Shown here: piece by piece, positions 1-5,486 of the stretch | Layout: every line of letters starts with the position of its first letter | Position numbering within the stretch: position 1 is the stretch's first letter | Assembly: GCA_002702965.1 (NCBI GenBank) | Contig: PADE01000046.1 | Span: forward strand, 62,476 to 67,961 | Direction: 5' to 3' | Source of the DNA: Planctomycetaceae bacterium | GTDB lineage: Bacteria > Planctomycetota > Planctomycetia > Pirellulales > Pirellulaceae | DNA length: 5,486 bases | Notes under the pieces: generated by a model | What the model saw: the letters and a program-made list of their open reading frames with translations, nothing else | Databases searched by the model: none | What the model was told of the DNA's origin: nothing | Position numbers and translations under genes: made by a program

Positions 1-165
1 ATCCGCATCACCAACCACGGGCCGCACCCCTGGCCCGGTGATCTGGACGGCGATGGCAAGCCCGATCTGATCGCCTGTGTCGAGTGGAGCGTGTATCCCT
101 ATTACTGCCACGCGGCGTTGATGATGCGTGCGCGGCCGGCCTGCACTTTGGAGTTGGTCCGCTGA
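1..165 (+). CDS. FG-GAP/VCBS-repeat protein, C-terminal fragment (5' end outside window)
   Basis: Frame 1 is open from the first base to a TGA at 163-165, giving 54 residues with no start in the window, so this is the tail of a longer gene. Residues 14-22 form a calcium-binding-like DxDGDGxxD motif (D14, D16, D18, D22), the hallmark of FG-GAP/VCBS repeats. It is followed by VEWSVYPYYCHAAL (residues 27-40), which I recognise as a recurrent ending of planctomycete VCBS-repeat proteins. Such proteins are usually secreted, fold as beta-propellers and bind calcium; the specific ligand cannot be read from this fragment. The last 14 residues (MMRARPACTLELVR) resemble the family's usual closing segment, so the C-terminus looks natural rather than truncated. 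The family call rests on short motifs only, and the rest of the protein is unseen. Confidence 0.8.
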   Translation: MRITNHGPHPWPGDLDGDGKPDLIACVEWSVYPYYCHAALMMRARPACTLELVR

Positions 166-181
166 CCCCCTGGTGGCTCCC

Positions 182-199
182 GCGGAGTGTTTCGTCCGC
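182..199 (+). terminator. Possible weak terminator hairpin after the VCBS gene
   Basis: A 5-bp perfect stem, GCGGA (182-186) with TCCGC (195-199), has an 8-base loop and starts 16 bases after the VCBS stop codon. The position suits transcript end formation. There is no T-tract after it and the stem is short, so it could be chance in GC-rich DNA. A second stem at 283-301 (GCGGGC/GCCCGC, 7-base loop) is an alternative. Confidence 0.2.
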
Positions 200-332
200 A
201 CCGCGGAGATCACGGAATTGGCGCCGTACCCGCTAGCGCCGCCGTCCGTCCGTTGTGGTGATACAGGTCGCCGACCGGGGTGGCGGGCAGACCAGGCCCG
301 CTGACGGTGGTCGCCCTTTCTCGTACGGTCGG

Positions 333-361
333 TTGACAGCGGTCCCGCCCACCGGTATCTA
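333..361 (+). promoter_or_regulatory. Candidate sigma70-type promoter for the GDPD gene
   Basis: A perfect -35 hexamer TTGACA (333-338) is followed, after exactly 17 bases, by TATCTA (356-361). The latter matches only the first three bases of the TATAAT consensus and lacks the conserved final T. The spacing and the perfect -35 are in favour, the poor -10 is against. If used, it would give a leader of roughly 150 bases that contains the 434-455 hairpin. The box is on the coding strand of the downstream GDPD gene. Confidence 0.27.
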
Positions 362-433
362 CCACAAACGTTCACAGCGCTTCAACGCGCTGCAGTGCCG
401 CTCAGACGCTACCCCACTGAGCAGACGTGTTCC

Positions 434-455
434 CCGCGAACGCGGCTGTTCGCGG
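434..455 (+). other. Perfect 8-bp inverted repeat (leader hairpin) upstream of the GDPD gene
   Basis: CCGCGAAC (434-441) and GTTCGCGG (448-455) are exact reverse complements around a 6-base loop, GCGGCT. It is the strongest hairpin in the intergenic region and lies about 60 bases upstream of the preferred GTG start. An overlapping weaker pairing (GTTC/GAAC around 429-441) is mutually exclusive with it. It could be an operator for a dimeric regulator, an RNA structure in the leader, or a rho-independent-like stem without a T-tract. The palindrome is seen directly; its function is not. Confidence 0.5.
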
Positions 456-502
456 TGGACGGGTGAGCGGGTTACCGCGAGGCTTTCGAGATGCTGTTTG
501 TG

Positions 503-508
503 AGGAGG
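503..508 (+). promoter_or_regulatory. Strong Shine-Dalgarno sequence deciding the GDPD start
   Basis: AGGAGG at 503-508 is a full anti-16S match and sits 9 bases before an in-frame GTG at 518. The competing upstream ATG at 491 precedes this site and has only a weak GCGAGG-like sequence (477-482) ahead of it. The site therefore favours initiation at 518, although planctomycete genes do not always use Shine-Dalgarno sites. Confidence 0.6.
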
Positions 509-517
509 GCCGCCAAC

Positions 518-2137
518 GTGTGTAGACAACAGGTCTGGATCGTGTCGCTGTTGGCGGGCTACGTTGCCGCCACAAGTTTCGCCGATCAGGAGGCCCCACC
601 GGTCGAGGCGCTTTCCCAGCGCATGCCGGTGCGTGGAATCTGCGCCCATCGAGGAGCCAGTGACACGCATCCGGAGAATACGATTACCGCATTCCGCGAA
701 GCGATTCGACTGGGCGCCCAGATGATCGAGTTCGATGTCGCGCTGACTCGAGATGGGCAGTTGGTGCTGTTACATGACGCGACCGTAGACCGCACGACCG
801 ACGGCGCGGGACCGGTGTCGGCGCTGACGTTGGCGGAACTGCAGAAACTGGATGCCGGTTCGTGGAAATCGGATCGCTTTAAGGGTGAACCGATTCCGAC
901 ACTCGACAGAGCCCTGGCGATCATGCCCGATAACATCTGGTTGAACGTGCATCTCAAGGGAGAGGTGGAACTGGCCGAGAAGGTCACACGCAAGATCGTT
1001 GCGCAGCGGCGTCTCCATCAAGCGTTTCTGGCGTGTGGAGCTGCCGCAGCCCAGGCCGCGAAACGCGTGGAGCCGCGGATCAAGATTTGCAACATGGAGC
1101 GTCAGGGCAATTCGTTGCAGTACGTCAACGAGACAATCGAGATGAAGGCTGATTTTATTCAGCTCATTGGTGGGGACTCGGTTGACCCGGCGCACACCCG
1201 CCAGCTGCGAGCGCGTCGCATTCGCATCAACTTTTGCTGCGCCAATGAAGCAGACAAAGTGGCCGCTCTGTTTGCCGCGGGCGTCGAGTTCCCTTTGGTC
1301 GACCGTGTTGCCGCGATGTTGAAAGTGGCGGATCGGTCTGGTATTTCGCGGCTTCGACCGGAGTACCACTCGCGTCTCGAACAGAAGGGGCTTTCCCGGC
1401 CGCGTTCCACGCTGATCGGTGAAACGAAACTCATCAAGGGCGCCGCACAACAGGGCCTGGCATTGACCCCCCGGAACTACTTCACGTCAACTTCGAGGTC
1501 GATTATCCGCTACGACACCGGCTGGCGTTTCCTGGAAGAAAAGCAGATCCGCGTTGCCGGGGTCAATCATGTGGGAGCGATTGACTACCACGAAGGTTTT
1601 GTGTGGGCCGGCCTACTGCACGGACCGGTAAACGGCAAGCACGATCCACGACTGGACCGCTCGGTGATCGCCAAGATTCGGGCAACCGATCTGGCGGTGG
1701 TCAAGACCTGGGACATCAGCCAGGATGTCACCTGGATCGACCCGGTTTGTTTTGACGGTCGGCATCTGTGGGTCGGCGACCTCAGCGACCTCGGGATTCA
1801 CCGCTACCGTTTCGAGGGTGATCAGATCGTTCGCGATGGTGTTTTCCGCTATCCGGGCGGAATGCACTTCTCACAGGGGGTGCGCATCGTCGGGGGAAAA
1901 TTGTACTCGATCCACACGTTTGGCGACCGGGATGGGCTATTTGAGTTCGACCTGCCCGACGAGCTTACCGAGGCGGTGCAGCATCCGGTCCGCGTCTGGG
2001 CGATCGCCGAGAATCGCATGCACCTGGAAGGCTTCGACTTTGTTCCCGGAAAACCAAACCAGATCTGGCATGCCCAGGGCTCCCAAGTCGACCACTACGA
2101 GTTGACCGAGATCGGGGGCGCGGTAGAGGCCGACTAG
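518..2137 (+). CDS. Secreted glycerophosphodiester phosphodiesterase with C-terminal beta-propeller-like domain
   Basis: The product has 539 residues from GTG 518; an in-frame ATG at 491 would add nine. I prefer 518 because AGGAGG precedes it and because the N-terminus then reads as a compact signal peptide: hydrophobic residues 6-18 and a likely cleavage after SFA (residue 22). A GDPD domain follows at about 38-270. It shows the HRG box (H44, R45), PENT (52-55), the metal-binding pair E71/D73 and the second catalytic His in LLHD (H86). GDPD enzymes hydrolyse glycerophosphodiesters to sn-glycerol 3-phosphate and an alcohol. The usual third metal ligand, Glu in the LNIEIK-type strand, is replaced by His (LNVHLK, H145), while the following K147 is kept. 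After a linker (271-319), residues 320-532 contain repeated WVG/IHRY-like segments at 353-366, 408-432, 454-479 and 504-529, spaced about 50 residues apart, which suggests a propeller. This makes it about twice the length of a simple GDPD. GDPD membership is sure; activity and substrate are inferred. Confidence 0.93.
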   Translation: MCRQQVWIVSLLAGYVAATSFADQEAPPVEALSQRMPVRGICAHRGASDTHPENTITAFREAIRLGAQMIEFDVALTRDGQLVLLHDATVDRTTDGAGPVSALTLAELQKLDAGSWKSDRFKGEPIPTLDRALAIMPDNIWLNVHLKGEVELAEKVTRKIVAQRRLHQAFLACGAAAAQAAKRVEPRIKICNMERQGNSLQYVNETIEMKADFIQLIGGDSVDPAHTRQLRARRIRINFCCANEADKVAALFAAGVEFPLVDRVAAMLKVADRSGISRLRPEYHSRLEQKGLSRPRSTLIGETKLIKGAAQQGLALTPRNYFTSTSRSIIRYDTGWRFLEEKQIRVAGVNHVGAIDYHEGFVWAGLLHGPVNGKHDPRLDRSVIAKIRATDLAVVKTWDISQDVTWIDPVCFDGRHLWVGDLSDLGIHRYRFEGDQIVRDGVFRYPGGMHFSQGVRIVGGKLYSIHTFGDRDGLFEFDLPDELTEAVQHPVRVWAIAENRMHLEGFDFVPGKPNQIWHAQGSQVDHYELTEIGGAVEAD

Positions 2138-2228
2138 ATCGTCTCGGCCGTACGCTGCGCCCGAGCGGCTGTCTGTTCACGGGCCAGACAGACACCCAAC
2201 CACTACACCGGACCACTACACCGGACCA
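2138..2228. other. Convergent intergenic region
   Basis: A gap of 91 bases separates the stop of the plus-strand GDPD gene from the stop of the minus-strand DUF1552 gene. It holds a 7-bp hairpin (2169-2191), a weaker CTCGG/CCGAG pairing just after the GDPD stop, and most of a 13-bp tandem repeat. With convergent genes this is where both transcripts should end, but no T-rich intrinsic terminator is visible on either strand. Confidence 0.6.
2169..2191. terminator. Possible bidirectional terminator hairpin
   Basis: CTGTCTG (2169-2175) pairs perfectly with CAGACAG (2185-2191) across a 9-base loop. It lies 32 bases after the GDPD stop and 38 bases beyond the DUF1552 stop, so it could serve both converging transcripts. 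There is no T-tract on either side, so it is not a classical intrinsic terminator and may only block 3' decay or be chance. Confidence 0.3.
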
Positions 2229-2235
2229 CTACACC
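2200..2235. repeat. 13-bp tandem repeat, 2.8 copies
   Basis: The unit CCACTACACCGGA occurs at 2200-2212 and 2213-2225, and a partial third copy, CCACTACACC, occupies 2226-2235. The copies are identical. On the minus strand the unit reads GGTGTAGTGGTCC, and the copy nearest the DUF1552 gene contains that gene's final Val codon and TAG stop. The array thus looks like duplication of the gene's last bases into the intergenic space, probably by replication slippage. Confidence 0.9.
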
Positions 2236-3533
2236 TCTTGGAGCCGTGTTGTGGCGTCCCCAAAACGATCCAGCTGAATTCCCATTTTGTCCATCATGGT
2301 GAGGTACAGGCGGCACATCTGTCGATCGGATTGGCCGAGATAATCGAGGTTTTGTCCCCCGCGGATACGGCCCCCGGCGCGGCCGAGCATCACCACGGGC
2401 AACTGCGAGGCGTCGTGATGACCGGTGAGCATGCTCGAACAGAGCATCAGCATCGAGTTGTCCAGTGCGGTGCGCTCGCCCTCCTGAATGCCATCGAGTT
2501 TCCGAGCGATGTAGGCCATCTGCTCGAGGAAGAACTGGTTGACTTTCAGCCAGTCGTCGGTGTCGCTGTGGGACAGCAGATGGTGGATCATGTAGTCCAC
2601 ACCGAGATGGGGGAAGCGGAGCGTACCGTGGTCGTTGTTGAGTTTCAGTGTGCAGACCCGCGTGGTGTCGGTTTGGAAGGCGAGCACCAGGATGTCGCAC
2701 ATCAGCCGCATGTGTTCGACGATGTCTTGCGGGTACCCGTCCGCCGGTCGCGCAATATTCGGTTTGGTTAACGTAGGCCGCCACCCCTGTAGCTCGCCAC
2801 GTTTTCCCGCCCGCGCGATCCGCTGTTCGACTTCGCGGACAGAATTCAAGTATTCGTCCAGTTTCTGCTGATCCAAACGGCTGATATTGCGTCGGAAGTC
2901 GCTGGCATCGGCCAGGATCGCATCCAGCACGCTCTTGTCGCCGCGTTGGGCCGTGTCCTTGAAGAGTTGGTCGAACGCGAGCGCCGGATACACTTCCAAC
3001 GGAGTGGGGGTGGTCGGACTGCTCCAAGAAACGTGTGAGCTGTAGAGCATCGAGTAGTTCTTGTGCACCGACGGATTGGCTTTTTCGCAGCCCAGGACCA
3101 GGCTCGGGAGTTTGGTCCGGTTCCCGAGGTGCTGCGCGACGACCTGGTCCACACTCGTTCCAGAACGAATCGATCCGCCCGCCGACAGAGGCGCCCCCGA
3201 GAGCAGATTGCCGGTTTGAGAACTGTGGATGTTGCCCTTGAGGGCCTGTTCGTTGTACAGGCCTCGGATGAACGTCAGGCGATCACGAAAATCGTTGAGC
3301 GGTGCCAGCACCTTACCGAGTTCAAGCGACGAGCCTTCCCCTGTGGCCCACCATTCTTGCTTGTGGAACCCGCAGCCGGCGAACAGGATTGCCATCCGCG
3401 TCGGTGCCGAACTGGCCTGGCCGGACTCTTTTGACTCGTCACCCCAGACCCGCGAAGATTCCATCCACGGCAGCGCCATCGTGACTCCGAGTCCACGAAG
3501 CATGGTGCGGCGTGAAAGATGATGGATGGTCAT
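2229..3533 (-). CDS. DUF1552 protein with twin-arginine signal
   Basis: A complete protein of 434 residues, a normal length for DUF1552. The start ATG (3531-3533) has GGAG at 3542-3545, 8 bases upstream. The N-terminus carries the twin-arginine export motif SRRTMLR (residues 7-13) followed by a hydrophobic stretch (GLGVTMALPW), so the protein is probably exported folded by the Tat system. Family landmarks are MAILFAGCG (47-55), the H-x-x-x-T-G segment HSSQTGNLLSG (103-113), HHLLSHSD (327-334), and LDNSMLMLCSSM (357-368) followed by HHDASQLPVVMLG (372-384). The protein ends in RFGDATTRLQEV, like other members, so it is not truncated. The layout loosely recalls Tat-exported DUF1501/sulfatase-like planctomycete proteins, but DUF1552 has no established activity that I know of. 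The gene lies 54 bp downstream of the DUF1592 gene on the same strand, probably in one operon. The stop codon lies inside a tandem repeat. Confidence 0.96.
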   Translation of the reverse strand: MTIHHLSRRTMLRGLGVTMALPWMESSRVWGDESKESGQASSAPTRMAILFAGCGFHKQEWWATGEGSSLELGKVLAPLNDFRDRLTFIRGLYNEQALKGNIHSSQTGNLLSGAPLSAGGSIRSGTSVDQVVAQHLGNRTKLPSLVLGCEKANPSVHKNYSMLYSSHVSWSSPTTPTPLEVYPALAFDQLFKDTAQRGDKSVLDAILADASDFRRNISRLDQQKLDEYLNSVREVEQRIARAGKRGELQGWRPTLTKPNIARPADGYPQDIVEHMRLMCDILVLAFQTDTTRVCTLKLNNDHGTLRFPHLGVDYMIHHLLSHSDTDDWLKVNQFFLEQMAYIARKLDGIQEGERTALDNSMLMLCSSMLTGHHDASQLPVVMLGRAGGRIRGGQNLDYLGQSDRQMCRLYLTMMDKMGIQLDRFGDATTRLQEV

Positions 3534-3587
3534 TTCGATGGCTCCGGTCCTGACACGGGTGATTCGACAACGTCCCTTAGTGTATCG

Positions 3588-5486
3588 TCAATCGGGCTCC
3601 GACTGACGACCGCGAATTTCGCGAAATGGTCGGCTCGTGACAATCGACTCGACGGCGACGCCGAATCGGTAATTGTGCGCCTTCAGTATACCCTCCATCT
3701 CCGTTAGCAACGACTCGTCCGAGAGCTGGATCGCCCGGCCCAGCGCGTAGCCGAGCAGTTTGCGACAGAACTGTCTGACGACATCGTTGCGGCGCTCTGT
3801 GGACAGGTACTTGCGGAGTCCCTCCAAGCCCTCGATTTTGGTTCCATCGCGGAGGGTCGTGCGGGTATCCACGCGCTGCGAGCGGAGCCGGCCCACCGTA
3901 TCGAATTGTTCCAGGGCGAAGCCGTAGGGATCGATCCGGGCGTGGCAAGTGGCGCACTCGGGCACGCTGCTGTGCCGCTCGATGAGCTGACGCGCCGTCA
4001 AACCCGTCGGCACGGCGTCGGGTAACTGGGGAACATTGGCGGGGGGCCGCGGCAAATGCTCACCTAGCAGGGTCTCATAAACCCAGTTCCCGCGCAGGAT
4101 CGGGCTGGTCCGTGACGTTCCCGATTGGCTGCTCAGTAATGTCGCCATTGCGAGGATGCCCCCGCGGCCCGCGGCTCGCATCCCTGCGACACGGCGCCAC
4201 TCGGAACCGAGAACGCCGTCGATTCCGTAGTGCTGTGCCAGCGATTCGTTGAGAAACGTGTGGTCCGCGTCGAGTAAATCGAGAATCGATCCGTCATTGC
4301 GGAACATGTGTTCGAAGAACCGGACGGTCTCTTCGTACATTTCTCCGCGCAGCGCAACGAAGTCCGGATACAGTTTTTCGTTCTTCTGAGCCTGTTCATC
4401 GAAACCGCGGAGGTGCAGCCACTGGCAGGCAAAGTGAATTGCCATCCGCCGTACACGGTCGTCCGCCAGCATGCGGCGCACCTGCGCGCGCAGCTGCCGC
4501 GGGTCGCTGAGTTCGCCGTCTCGCGCGACGCGCCGCAGCGGTTCATCCGGCACCGACGACCAGAGGAAGTAGCTCAGACGGGTTGCGAGTTCATAATCCG
4601 TGACGGGAGCGGCTTTTTTTCCGGGGCCGGTCTGCTCACGTTTATAGAGAAAGGCGGGGGAGGTTAACACGCGTGACAACGTAAGCCGGACTGCCTGAGG
4701 GTGCGAGATCTCGGCGCTACGCAGGCGGGAATAGAGACCGTCAATTCCCTCGCGTTCGACCGCGGTCAGCGGTCGGCGCCAAGCGCGCTCGGCGAACTGA
4801 AGTAGCGCCGTGACGTGTACCGCTTCGGTCTCGACGAGCCGCTTGCGGAAGGCGTCGACGCGGGCGTCGACGCCTTTCACGAGCGGCGCCCAGGCCTTGA
4901 CCAGGTCGGGGCGATCCTGGGTGGCGAACTCACGGATTTGTTCAAACGCGACCTGGTACGCGAGCGGTTCCTGACTGACAAACAGCAGCTCATCCCACAA
5001 CCGATCGAGCGTCGCGATTTGCTGATCGTCGAGCATCACTCGTTGCAGGTGCTCGTCCTCGCGGTAAAACAAGGTGAGCGTGACGACCTCGTCGACCGGG
5101 ACAATCCGAGCGTAACACAGCGACGCCGGAAACAGCGCACGGAAGGCAGCGAAATGGGCAGCCACCCGTCGCTCGGCCTGGCTCCCGTCGTGGACCAGGA
5201 CCGGGCTGGCAGCCGCGATGTCTGTCGGTTTCATGTCCCGGGTCACGACCGCTAGTTTGACACTGCCTTCCCGGCCGTGTTGAGGATCCAATCTGCCGGT
5301 CACGACCAGTGTCCGGCCGGCCGCGAGTTCGGCGGGAACGCGAAATGCGGCGACCGCGGGCGCCTGCAGCACGAGTTGGTCAGGTTTGACGGCGTGGCCC
5401 AGCGGATGCTTACCGAATCGCTCGTCGGCTGGCACGTCTTTCAGCAACGCGGCGAGTTTGGGCGTTACCGACAGCGCGCGGATCTG
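3588..5486 (-). CDS. DUF1592/DUF1588/DUF1585 planctomycete cytochrome-like protein, 5' end outside window
   Basis: The frame is open from the right edge (5486) to TGA at 3588-3590, giving 632 visible residues. The first possible start inside it, a TTG at 5445-5447, is not credible because coding continues through it. Residues below are counted from the window edge. About 1-225 is a family-typical region with the strong segment VPVDEVVTLTLFYRED (130-145). DUF1595 follows at about 229-290 (FAERAWRRPLT, then LTLSRVLTSPAFLYKRE). DUF1592 spans about 297-425 and ends in the hallmark DADHTFLNESLAQHYGI. DUF1588 spans about 441-540 (GRGGILAMATLL, then RTSPILRGNWV) and contains the haem motif CATCH at 511-515 (bases 3942-3956), followed by ARIDPYGFALEQFD. 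DUF1585 closes the protein (about 553-626). Full-length relatives usually begin with a signal peptide, a PSCyt1-type cytochrome c domain and DUF1587, which would lie beyond the window. A periplasmic electron-transfer or oxidoreductase role with the DUF1552 partner is an inference. Confidence 0.96.
   Translation of the reverse strand, partial: QIRALSVTPKLAALLKDVPADERFGKHPLGHAVKPDQLVLQAPAVAAFRVPAELAAGRTLVVTGRLDPQHGREGSVKLAVVTRDMKPTDIAAASPVLVHDGSQAERRVAAHFAAFRALFPASLCYARIVPVDEVVTLTLFYREDEHLQRVMLDDQQIATLDRLWDELLFVSQEPLAYQVAFEQIREFATQDRPDLVKAWAPLVKGVDARVDAFRKRLVETEAVHVTALLQFAERAWRRPLTAVEREGIDGLYSRLRSAEISHPQAVRLTLSRVLTSPAFLYKREQTGPGKKAAPVTDYELATRLSYFLWSSVPDEPLRRVARDGELSDPRQLRAQVRRMLADDRVRRMAIHFACQWLHLRGFDEQAQKNEKLYPDFVALRGEMYEETVRFFEHMFRNDGSILDLLDADHTFLNESLAQHYGIDGVLGSEWRRVAGMRAAGRGGILAMATLLSSQSGTSRTSPILRGNWVYETLLGEHLPRPPANVPQLPDAVPTGLTARQLIERHSSVPECATCHARIDPYGFALEQFDTVGRLRSQRVDTRTTLRDGTKIEGLEGLRKYLSTERRNDVVRQFCRKLLGYALGRAIQLSDESLLTEMEGILKAHNYRFGVAVESIVTSRPFREIRGRQSEPD

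Larger units (their letters stand above)
166..517. other. Intergenic region and leader of the GDPD gene
   Basis: About 350 bases with no supportable gene. The longest open frame inside it (GTG at 255 to a stop at 501-503) is Arg/Pro/Gly-rich, matches no family I know and overlaps the GDPD start. The region holds several GC-rich inverted repeats: GCGGA/TCCGC at 182-199, GGTC/GACC at 266-276, GCGGGC/GCCCGC at 283-301 and the strongest, CCGCGAAC/GTTCGCGG, at 434-455. An 8-bp direct repeat CCGCGGAG occurs at 180-187 and 201-208. A TTGACA box lies at 333-338. The left part probably contains the 3' end of the upstream transcript and the right part the promoter and 5' leader of the downstream gene. 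No tRNA, known riboswitch or degraded gene was recognised. Confidence 0.6.

Noticed and set aside
180..208. CCGCGGAG direct repeat as a regulatory element or attachment site
   Set aside because: There are only two 8-bp copies, 21 bases apart and partly palindromic in GC-rich DNA, with no integrase or mobile gene nearby; chance is sufficient.
255..503. Open frame of 82 codons on the plus strand in the intergenic region
   Set aside because: It starts with GTG, is Arg/Pro/Gly-rich without any recognisable motif, has no good ribosome site and runs into the GDPD start, so it looks like chance openness in GC-rich DNA.
2238..2771. Open frame of 177 codons on the plus strand opposite the DUF1552 gene
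   Set aside because: It lies wholly antisense to a clear DUF1552 coding sequence and its product resembles no family; it is a shadow frame.
3534..3587. Separate promoter or terminator between the DUF1592 and DUF1552 genes
   Set aside because: The 54-bp gap shows no hairpin, T-tract or recognisable promoter pair, only the GGAG ribosome site of the DUF1552 gene, so cotranscription is the simpler reading.
4614..4620. A7 run on the minus strand, in the phase A_AAA_AAA of a -1 slippery site, inside the DUF1592 gene
   Set aside because: A -1 slip would add only about seven residues before a TGA, and the zero frame continues through intact family domains, so programmed frameshifting is unlikely.
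4308..5255. Long plus-strand open frames (4308-4667 and 4815-5255) opposite the DUF1592 gene
   Set aside because: The minus strand here encodes continuous, recognisable DUF1595/DUF1592 sequence, so the plus-strand frames are antisense shadows.
5445..5447. TTG as the start codon of the DUF1592-family gene
   Set aside because: The frame stays open for 13 more codons to the window edge and the family needs N-terminal domains that are absent here, so the true start is outside the window.

Overview
The window looks like a planctomycete chromosome, probably Pirellulaceae or a relative. The evidence is a cytochrome-type DUF1592/DUF1588/DUF1585 protein immediately upstream of a Tat-exported DUF1552 protein, an FG-GAP/VCBS protein tail ending in a VEWSVYP-type motif, moderately GC-rich DNA, and roomy intergenic spacing. 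The lineage is inferred from these family associations; no marker gene is present.

Layout. Positions 1-165 (+) hold the last 54 codons of an FG-GAP/VCBS-repeat protein whose body lies left of the window. Positions 166-517 are non-coding, with several GC-rich inverted repeats, one TTGACA promoter-like site and a strong Shine-Dalgarno sequence at the right edge. Positions 518-2137 (+) encode a secreted two-part protein: a glycerophosphodiester phosphodiesterase (GDPD) domain followed by a beta-propeller-like repeat domain. Positions 2138-2228 are a short convergent intergenic region with a hairpin and a 13-bp tandem repeat that runs into the neighbouring stop codon. Positions 2229-3533 (-) encode a complete DUF1552 protein with a twin-arginine signal. 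Positions 3588-5486 (-) encode the C-terminal 632 residues of a DUF1592-family cytochrome-like protein with one visible CATCH haem site; its start lies right of the window.

How the genes fit together. The two minus-strand genes are 54 bp apart, in the same direction, and form the DUF1592-DUF1552 pair that recurs many times in planctomycete genomes. They are probably cotranscribed and both products are probably exported; their biochemical role is not established as far as I know. The GDPD gene converges on this pair and is probably an independent unit. All four proteins look extracytoplasmic, but nothing in the sequence ties them into one pathway.

I see no mobile element, CRISPR array, tRNA or rRNA, and no convincing new multi-gene system. 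The points most worth a second look are the GDPD-propeller fusion, the His in place of the usual third metal-binding Glu in the GDPD domain, the hairpin in its leader, and the 13-bp repeat at the end of the DUF1552 gene.
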